A stretch of 64,000 bases of DNA from Dermacentor variabilis (taxonomy: Eukaryota > Arthropoda > Arachnida > Ixodida > Ixodidae), in NCBI RefSeq assembly GCF_050947875.1, contig NC_134572.1, forward strand, positions 155,889,105-155,953,104, given 5' to 3'. Both the position numbers and the translations under genes were made by a program. Positions 56,924-64,000 of this stretch are shown in pieces (the first letter of the stretch is position 1; every line of letters begins with the position of its first letter). The notes under the pieces were generated by a model. That model saw only the letters and a list, made by a program, of their open reading frames with translations. It was not told the origin of the DNA and searched no databases.

Positions 56924-57537
56924 ATTATGCTCAAGTGGCCAATGGATGCTCCGTCATCTCAAGGAACACCTGCAGTAGCACCGATACAAGTAGCAGACCC
57001 ACGTCAAGATTACGATAAAAGTCGCGATCGCGTTCCCGAAAACACGTGAATTGCGCTGAAGTGGCGGGCAGATCTGATAGTGCCAGCGTCGGATCGGCAG
57101 AACCGGTAGCTGTAAGAGCCCCAGAGAGCAAGCTACAAAATCAACAGTCAGAGAGAGGCTATTCCAAAGATGCGAAGAATGCGAACGTGGAAGCAAGTAA
57201 ACATTTACAGCGCTAACCACGGAGGCAGTTGATTCCGCGATAGAAGCTCGAGTTCGAAAGCACCTCCAGGCTTTCGGGGACGTTTTCACAAAGAACATCC
57301 TCGCCCTCATTGAAAACATCATCAAGCCTATCGTCGAGAAGATTGCGACACTTAACACCCAAGTCTCCACCCTCACAAATCAAATCGCCACTCTCGCAAG
57401 CCAGGTTACCAGCCTAACAGCCCAGGTCAACAGTTTAATAGCACACGCAAAGAACAATTACGTCACCAAGTCGGTCCTCGACAGCCATCTCAACACGACC
57501 GAGCAGGGTAGAATGAACGCTCGCACGAACAGTCGCG

Positions 57538-58047
57538 ATGCCTCCCGCTCGATCTGACGCAACCATGAAGGTGCCTGTGAGGCTTAAGAGCTTGATGATG
57601 GCAACACCTAAAACCACAACAAAGAGCCCGCAGAAATCTCTGCGCATCTGGCAATGGAACTGTCGATACTTCCGTCCCCGGTATGCAAACCTACAAGAAC
57701 TCGTCAAAGTAGACCACCTTGATGTAATTGCCCTACAGGAAACCAATAACCACAATGTTCGACTTCAAGGGTACACCGCTCATACACAAACTCAACGCAC
57801 AGCCAACCTTACCAAGAAAACTCTCACAATGCAGGAACACGAAATAGAAGACATCCCCATCGAGCACACCCTAGTGGAGATCATTCCATACAGAAAAACG
57901 CAGCAAAGCTGCCTTATCGCCAGCATATACAGCCCTCTTCGTGATCAACTTCCGGAATTCGACAACTTTGTCTGCGTACTCAGGAAACGCGCGAGAGGAC
58001 ATCAAGTTGTCATAATGGGAGATTTTAACGCTCCAAATACAACATGA
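57538..58047 (+). pseudogene. LINE ORF2 remnant, endonuclease
   Basis: From ATG 57538: WQWNCRYF, IALQETNN (catalytic Glu) and VIMGDFNAP (Asp/Asn), then TGA at 58045-58047. The DRNPDLTFT and SDH-type motifs follow in other frames near 58170 and 58230. Here the Trp before NCR is kept, unlike in the 41.6-kb copy. Confidence 0.8.
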
Positions 58048-58999
58048 GCTTACCCAAACACCACCAAGAAGGAAGCCCGAGTGCACGACACTGCTCAACA
58101 ACACAAGCTGACCCTCTGGAACGACCCACTGCAGGTCACGAGAGTCGGGAACAGTGCCTCCAGGGACACAAACCCGGACCTTACGTTCACAGCGAACGTC
58201 CATTGGCCCGAGTGGTGTCGACTCTCGGAAGCGACCACTACATTATCCAACTAGATATGGCGCATAACCGGAAACTAACCAAGACTGGAGTTGCTCGACT
58301 AACAGACAGGAAGTCCTACAGAGACAACCTCAGTGGCAACACAACAATCGACGACATCGACCTTGGCTCAAGGGCCTTCTCATCCACGCAGGGAACCCCA
58401 CCAAGAGCATCCAGCTAAGCACCAACACTCCCGCAGTCAACCCGCATCTCCTTCATCTCTGGGAGGCCAAAAAAACCTCCTGAACACGTGGAAGAGACAA
58501 AAGCTCCATAGAAAACTTTAGAAACGAATCGGCCATCTCACCATACAGACCCAAGATTACGCGGAGCAACTTAGCAGGCAAAATTAGCAAACCTTTTGTG
58601 ACAGCGCACAAGGGACACTCAGCACCAACAAAACCTGGCCTCTCCTACGCGCTCGCTTTGCTACCTATCACACCAAAATGACACAAAGGCAAGATCTGCG
58701 CAGACTGATCCACAATCACCCTGGATCGGAGCATGATCTCCTTCGTGAGCTTCAGCAAAAACTTAGCAGCGACAAGCCCACTTCAGAAGCGAGCGGGATA
58801 ACGTACGATGGTGCATAAAACCCAGATGTCGATTGAACATTCACCCGTGCAGCCTTAGTCAAACTCACTACAAACCCCAGTAGCGGCAAGGACAGAATAA
58901 CTAATAAGCTCCTACGCAGCCTCCTGCAATCTGCCACTACAGCGCTGCAACAGTAGTACAATGACTGCTGGGAAAAGGGGAACCTACCAGCAGCACCGA

Positions 59000-61189
59000 A
59001 GCATTCGGAGGTCACCATGATCCCCAAACCCAACAAACCCCTTCGCATCAAAAACCTCCGTCTCATTTCCCTCACATCTTGCGTGGGCAAAATCCTCGAG
59101 AACATGGTGCACGACCGGTTAACACCTTACCTCGAGGACAACGGACGCTTGCCGCACACCATGTTCGGATTCCGACAGCATCTATCCACGTAGGACGACT
59201 ACCTCGATCACAGACGCAAATCATCAATCCTGGCAATCGACGTAAAGGGCGCATTCGACAAAGTGAGCCATGAAGCCATTTTCCGCAATCTCGAAGGTAC
59301 AGGCTGCGGAGCCCGGATCTATAATTACATCAGCAGCTTTTTGATACACCGAACAGCAACAATAGGCGTCTGCAACCTCTGCAGCGATAAATGTCGGCTA
59401 CCCAACAAAGGAACCCCACAAGATTCCGTTATTTCACCCCTGCTTTTCAACATCGCAACGATCAGGCTACCGAAACAACTGAACGCCATCCCAAACCTAT
59501 GTCATGCCTTTACGCCGACGGCGTCTTGCTCTGGACCAAAGCACCTACTACTGGACAACAAGAACGCAATCTAGAAGGAGCCGTCGATACTATCGAAAGA
59601 TACCTCCGAGACCGCGATCTCCAATGCGCACCCGAAAAGTCGGAGCTTCTCGTCCGGAGAGTGCAGACACGAGGAAGACCACCTAATTATATCGAACGCG
59701 ATCCTAGCGTCTCGCTCAACGGAACCAAGATCCCTACCGTCGACTCCCTTCGAGTACGCGGATTTCACATCCACAAGGACGGATCAGGGGCGACCACTCT
59801 CCCGCGTCTCCAACGCACACTGTCACAAGTTACGCACCTCGTCAAGAGGATGATAAACTAGAGAAGCGGACTCAAGGACCACGAAACACTAAGCATAATT
59901 CAAGTTCTCCTATCTAGCCGTATCACCTACGGAGCTGCCTACTTAACGCTCCATCAGGCAGAAATCAAGAAACTGAATGTTGTCATTCAGAAGGCAATCA
60001 AAGTAGTCTTGATCCTCCCACCCATGGCATCACCGAAGAAACTCCTCAAGCTAGGCGTCCACAATACGTTGGAAGAGCCTCAATACGTTGGAAGAGCTCA
60101 AAGGAAAAGCCAACTAGAGCGGCTCAAGCTCACACCCACCGGACGTGCAATTTTTCGCTACCTCAATTATAGTGAAAACTTCATTGCAGACACAGACCAG
60201 AAAGCAAGAATCCCACCTGCAGTCCGGCACTGCATCAGCGTTGCAAGTATGCCGCGCAATATGCATCCAACTTACCATAAGGAGCGTCGGCAAAGCAAAA
60301 TCCGCGCACTCAGCAAGAAATAAGGGAGAGACCCTGATACGAGGTACACTGATGCTACCCAGTATGCTAAACGCAACACCTTTGCTCTAAGCGTCACGGA
60401 TCACCAAGGCAAAGAAGTTGCAGCTGTCGCCATGCGAGCAAGAGCCCACGAGACTGCAGAGGAAACGGCAATCGCTCTGGCAATAACAACTTGCCCTGAA
60501 GTAACAGTTTTCCTAAGAGACTCCCAAGCACGCAACTATAAAAAAGGATGCATGTCAGAAACCGCGCTCAAAATACCGAGAAATCACATCCCACACGGCC
60601 CGCTCCCCGACACCCACATCAACTGGGTTCCAGGCCATCAGGGCATGACAGTAAATGAGGCGGCACACGCCACTACCCGCGAGCATAGCAGCCGGGCTTT
60701 CCTGCCATCCCACAATACGCCTGCCACCAAGGTTGATGATATCGCCCTAATGTACTCGGAGCTTCTGCAACACCACCGACTCAGCAGAACAATGTGTGCT
60801 TCACCGCACAAAAATCTGAGAAAAGACGATGTAGTCATCCTGCGCCCCCTACAGACTAACGCTACGTACACGGAATGATCACGCACAGACTGTATCCCAC
60901 GCAGTACTCGTACACATGCCCCCATTACGACGTTCCAGACACCCTGCAACACATGGTCCAGGATTGCCCACTGCGTGACACATCCGCAGACCCTAGCTGG
61001 CAAGCACCACAAGTCCACTCCGAAGAAGGTTGCCACATAGAAGCACAAGAAGAGCGCCCCAACTCACTGGAGATCCATTCGACAACTGAAAAGTTCGAGG
61101 CCAAGCTTTCGTCTGATGACCTGGACGACCAACGCAGTCTCGTCGCCCTGGCCAAGGAGGCAACCCAAACCAGAGGGTTCTTGGAATAA
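59000..61189 (+). pseudogene. LINE ORF2 remnant, RT, RNase H and C-terminus
   Basis: RLISLTSCVGKILENMV (near 59060), MFGFRQHLST then TAG (near 59160), the motif-A region AIDVKGAFDKV (near 59235), GTPQDSVISPLLFN (near 59410) and YADG at 59511-59522 in place of YADD. Thumb LLKLGVHNTLEE near 60040. RNase H with EETAIALA (near 60460), DSQARNY (near 60520) and HQGMTVNEAAH (near 60640). C-terminal knuckle YTCPHYDVPDTLQHMVQDC near 60910; stop TAA 61187-61189. At least five frame changes. Confidence 0.8.
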
Positions 61190-61278
61190 GGAATCCTCCC
61201 ACCTGTGGTGAACCGGGTTCTGACTCGGATTACCGTTTCAGAAAACAAAAGTTTAGTTCTCTCTCTCTCTCTCTCTCT

Positions 61279-61851
61279 GAATACCGTAAAAGTCCAATGC
61301 GGGCCTTGCATAGGGGGGGATTCATCAAAGAAAACTTAATAATATACAACACAGAACATAAACGGCTAAAGACAAGAACAAACAAGTTAAGAAGCCAAGT
61401 AAAAGTTATTAGGGGAAAAATGGCTAGGAACAGGTAATGAATAAATGCACATGTGGCAAATACCATAAAACAAACGTGTACCGCTCGATACTGCCCGCAG
61501 ATCCCACTGTGGTGGGCAGCTAGCGAACTCACGAAGTTCTTTTCCTAAGGCTGAAGGCTTGCGTTTAGGAGTATGGCCTTCACCAAAGAATCTGTGCTTT
61601 TTTGCATGCCTGGCGTTCACCATCTTGTTGGAAAAGCCTAGCTCTGTTTGCGGCAGTGAATTAAAATGTGCCACTCCAGACATGTTCATCAAAACTGGGG
61701 AAGCAAGAATGTTGAAAGTAATGGCGCCTTTGTAGGTACTACCTAATATGCATTTGTTCCGATTCTCCTTGTAGTTAAATGTAAAACAAGCAGAAGACTC
61801 TGTGCAATGCACACTTAGAAGGCTGTCCTTGTTTTTTTTCTTTGTTCACAG
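61279..61851. other. Unassigned; possible intron of host gene
   Basis: No repeat recognised. A 141-codon minus frame (61387-61812) without an ATG start shows no known motif. The region ends in a polypyrimidine tract and CACAG that looks like a splice acceptor for the exon at 61852, so it may be intronic. Confidence 0.4.
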
Positions 61852-61908
61852 ACACGTGTGCAAGTGAAGCTAATGACGACTTCGAAACACCTCAAAGTGC
61901 ACAGTCCT
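61852..61908 (+). CDS. Probable internal coding exon of a host gene
   Basis: A 57-base exon is bounded by a strong acceptor (T-rich tract, TTTGTTCACAG ending at 61851) and a consensus donor (GTAAGT from 61909). It is open in the frame that starts after two bases and leaves one base over at its end, which is exactly the phase needed by the exon at 62299. The residues are acidic and polar (ASEANDDFETPQSAQS). Upstream exons are not identified, perhaps lying beyond the LINE at 55.5-61.3 kb or outside the window. Confidence 0.6.
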
Positions 61909-62298
61909 GTAAGTCACTGGTTCCTTTCCATTTAATCATGTCCGCCCTTTAACAAACCTTTTGGCGCTCACCTGGGTAAGAAATGAAAAACGCTGGAAAC
62001 ATTCTGTGAACGTTAACTCGGGCAATGCGACTCTGCTACTAAAATTTCATAGCAGTGCCTTAACCTGTGGATAGGGAACTGTTGATAAGACATGTCTACA
62101 ATATTCAGTGAATCATCGCTGCAATTCGAGGTCACAATTGCAGAAAATTATGGAAAGCCAAAGCACTCATTTTTTTCCTTCGCAAGCAAGTCTTAAAATT
62201 TCCACGACGTGACAAGCGAAAATAACATAAAGGTTCTGTACAGGAATTGGCGTCTTATGACAAAGTTAAACTATTTAGGTGCTTGTGTTCGTGTGCAG

Positions 62299-62510
62299 CC
62301 CCAGAAGCCAGCTGTTCACAGCCACTAAGGAAGCGCACCAGCCACAGCAAGCACTCGGAACTGCGCCAACTGTTCGCTGATCAGCCTAGCAGAAGTACCG
62401 AGCTCTTAAGACAGCACGCAGAGATATTTGAACAGCAGCAGCAGCTTTTACAGGAGCAACGGAATAACATGAATCAACTCATGGCAAACATTACAACCTC
62501 CTTCCTTTAA
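62299..62510 (+). CDS. Probable last coding exon, Gln-rich coiled-coil C-terminus
   Basis: The acceptor ends GTGTGCAG at 62298. Spliced to the 61852 exon, the frame continues with PEASCSQPLRKRT, a charged stretch, then STELLRQHAEIFEQQQQ and LLQEQRNNMNQLM, which should form an amphipathic helix, and stops at TAA 62508-62510. Such short Gln/Glu helices are common at the C-termini of Myb/SANT-like or zeste-like DNA-binding proteins, but that link is only a guess. The same frame stays open for 28 more codons after the TAA, to TGA 62595-62597, and reads like protein (SQVFSQQMRMKGH). Confidence 0.6.
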
Positions 62511-62829
62511 GGCACTCAAGCCCTTTTGTCACAAGTGTTCAGCCAACAGATGCGAATGAAAGGCCACCAGCCAGCAGTGTTCAGCTTTCCTGCATGAGGA
62601 CCCTTCGTCACAACAGCGGTGGCCTTCAATATCACAAGCTTCCAGCCATGTCAGCCGTCAAATTCGATGGAAGATATGCCTGCGCAACTAAACTTTTATG
62701 GCTCAAGCACATCAAGGTTGCCTCGCTTATAGGTGACTCATATGTGTTTCACCGAGTGCTAGATACATCTGATGCTCACTAACGTTCCTTGAAAATTTGC
62801 TCACAGGCACTGTAACACTCTATTCACTT

Positions 62830-63800
62830 TCGTTGTTTTTTTTCGGTGGGTCTGTGGTGCTGTCTCCCTCACATTTTGTTTTGCTGGACCCATACCAAGT
62901 TTTTGTACGTTTTATCTCAGTCAGGAATCTGTGGTGCCTAGCCATTGGTAAATTGTTTCCTCTGTGTCGGGTCATTTGTAGGTGGCTCATATTCAGCGTG
63001 TTCTGCTCAGTCCTGGAAATAGCTGGTGCTCTCCGACATTCTTTGTACTCTATTCAGTCTTGCTATTTTTCGCTGTGGGTCGCTCTTATTGAATTTCCCG
63101 CATTTCTTACTATGTCATCAGATATGAAAAGGTGGATTGTCTAGCCCGTCTGGTTATCTTTAGCTGCCAGTCACCGTTTATATGTTATCTATATTTTTTG
63201 CACTTTATCTATTTTATCGCAGGTAAGAGAGCTGTGTTGTCTACTCACTCATTTGTTTTTCTGGACCTAATACATTGCCTGCATTTTTGTGTACTATTTC
63301 ATAAGAAAAACTGTGTCTTCTAACCTCTGGTGATATGTTGCCTACATTCAGTGCCTACATTTCTTGTATTTTATGAAAGAGCTCTGGTGTCTAGCCAGTG
63401 GTTTTTTACTGTGTGTCACACTCTGTCAATGCCTACATCATTTGTGACTCTTATCATAGTCAAGAGAACCTGTGATGTCTAGCTAGTCTGGCTATATTTT
63501 GTGTGAATCACACCTTATACAGTGCCTCTGTATTTTGTGTACATTTTATCACAGATAAGTTGCTGTGCTGCCTAATCACTATGGTTGTTTCGCAGTGGGT
63601 TGCACTCAATACAGTTCCGAAATTTTTCTGTGGATGTCCTATAACAGTTAAGCAAAACTGATTTTTGTCACATGTGTAACAATCGTGTTTACCAATTGTA
63701 GCACACAAAAACAGTGCCTCTACTACTCTTGCATTTGCTCTTTCAATCTTTTATATGTACTACATGAAAGTATCGGCCACCTGCCTTTTTACTGTTGTGT
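62830..63800 (+). repeat. Degenerate tandem repeat of about 90 bp
   Basis: The landmark CTGTG..TGTCTAGCC..TCTGGTT recurs near 62927, 63138, 63229, 63381, 63468 and 63562. Spacings are about 90 bases or rough multiples. Between landmarks CAGTGCCTACATTTTGTGTAC-like and TTTTATCATAG-like words also recur. Copies are strongly diverged. It lies in what would be the 3' UTR or 3' flank of the exon pair. Confidence 0.6.
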
Positions 63801-63847
63801 ACAAAGCGTGAGCTGAATTAGCAGACAAAACTGTGCTTCCAATTCTT

Positions 63848-63853
63848 AATAAA
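63848..63853 (+). terminator. Poly(A) signal AATAAA
   Basis: A canonical hexamer downstream of the tandem repeat. It could serve the exon pair at 61852-62510 if the tandem repeat is in its 3' UTR, but AATAAA is common in AT-rich DNA. Confidence 0.3.
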
Positions 63854-64000
63854 CATTTAATTTTCGTACTTCGTTGCATTTTATCTATGATATGTTGAAG
63901 GTAGAATGAACAACTTGAGCTTAGGAACTTCTTATGTTCCTCACAACCACGTTATAATTTAGACACATATGATGTCATCTCCAAACAGGTTGCAAGTTTA

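Larger units (their letters stand above)
55538..61278 (+). mobile_element. I-like LINE (second plus copy), full length but degenerate
   Basis: The 5' UTR begins near 55538 (GGCAGGGAGGTTAACCAGAG). ORF1 remnants (55791-56923) are followed by a coiled-coil-like segment (57360-57440) and ORF2 remnants (57538-61189). The 3' UTR ends in a (TC)n tail at 61258-61278. Domain order matches the copy at 39.66-45.24 kb, but stops and frameshifts are many and RT motif C reads YADG. It is an older copy of a related family. Confidence 0.85.

Noticed and set aside
61387..61812. 141-codon minus-strand gene
   Set aside because: No ATG start and no motif, and it lies just upstream of a plus-strand splice acceptor, so it is more likely intronic antisense.

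Overview
This window looks like nuclear DNA of a hard tick (Ixodidae). Four things suggest this. Three copies of a tRNA-derived SINE match my memory of the tick element Ruka (near 864, 6384 and 15626). The transposons are metazoan: RTE, I-like and CR1-like LINEs plus Ty3/Gypsy elements. Microsatellite tails are common. A pair of phase-compatible, splice-flanked exons lies in an AT-rich background. There is no bacterial or organellar gene content, and I found no rRNA, no functional tRNA gene and no CRISPR array. Nearly all coding potential belongs to transposable elements; the only plausible host gene is the 3' end of one at 61.85-62.6 kb.

Layout. 1-31 kb is mostly AT-rich sequence with scattered old repeats. 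It holds Ruka SINEs, a long imperfect inverted repeat (1.72-3.74 kb), an (ACTC)n block, a decayed minus-strand RTE LINE (8.66-10.99 kb) and a short 3' fragment of another (13.9 kb). A 267-bp tandem array (11.35-12.82 kb) carries a CRE, a TATA-like box and a start codon in each unit when read on the minus strand. Further along are a LINE RT remnant (15.9-16.7 kb), a plus-strand RTE copy (20.5-22.2 kb), a Gypsy leader/gag remnant (24.2-25.5 kb), a (TACA)n block and a second tRNA-like SINE (27.85 kb). 31.15-37.88 kb is a TTAA-flanked element with 19-bp terminal inverted repeats, and a young 6-kb Gypsy element (Gypsy-1, 31832-37841) lies inside it.

37.96-61.28 kb is a stack of nested retroelements. 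A minus-strand I-like LINE (LINE-B) is split by a plus-strand I-like LINE (39.66-45.24 kb) and is cut at its other side by a second minus-strand I-like LINE (LINE-A). LINE-A is split by a CR1-like LINE (47.28-54.69 kb), which is in turn split by a very young Gypsy element (Gypsy-2, 48036-53108, minus). A further degenerate I-like LINE occupies 55.54-61.28 kb. 61.85-62.6 kb holds the two exons, followed by a degenerate tandem repeat of roughly 90 bp and a poly(A) signal at 63848.

How the parts work together. In both Gypsy elements the gag stop codon sits directly after a -1 slippery heptamer and is followed by a stem-loop at the usual spacing, so Pol should be made as a Gag-Pol frameshift product. 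Both elements are flanked by the same 4-bp duplication (ATAT). Gypsy-1 and the older 24-kb remnant share an upstream ORF in frame with gag that ends at a TAG only a few bases before the gag ATG. Relative ages follow from the nesting: LINE-B and LINE-A are oldest, then the plus-strand LINE and the CR1-like LINE, and the Gypsy insertions are youngest (their LTR pairs differ at 7/418 and 1/151 positions, counted by eye).
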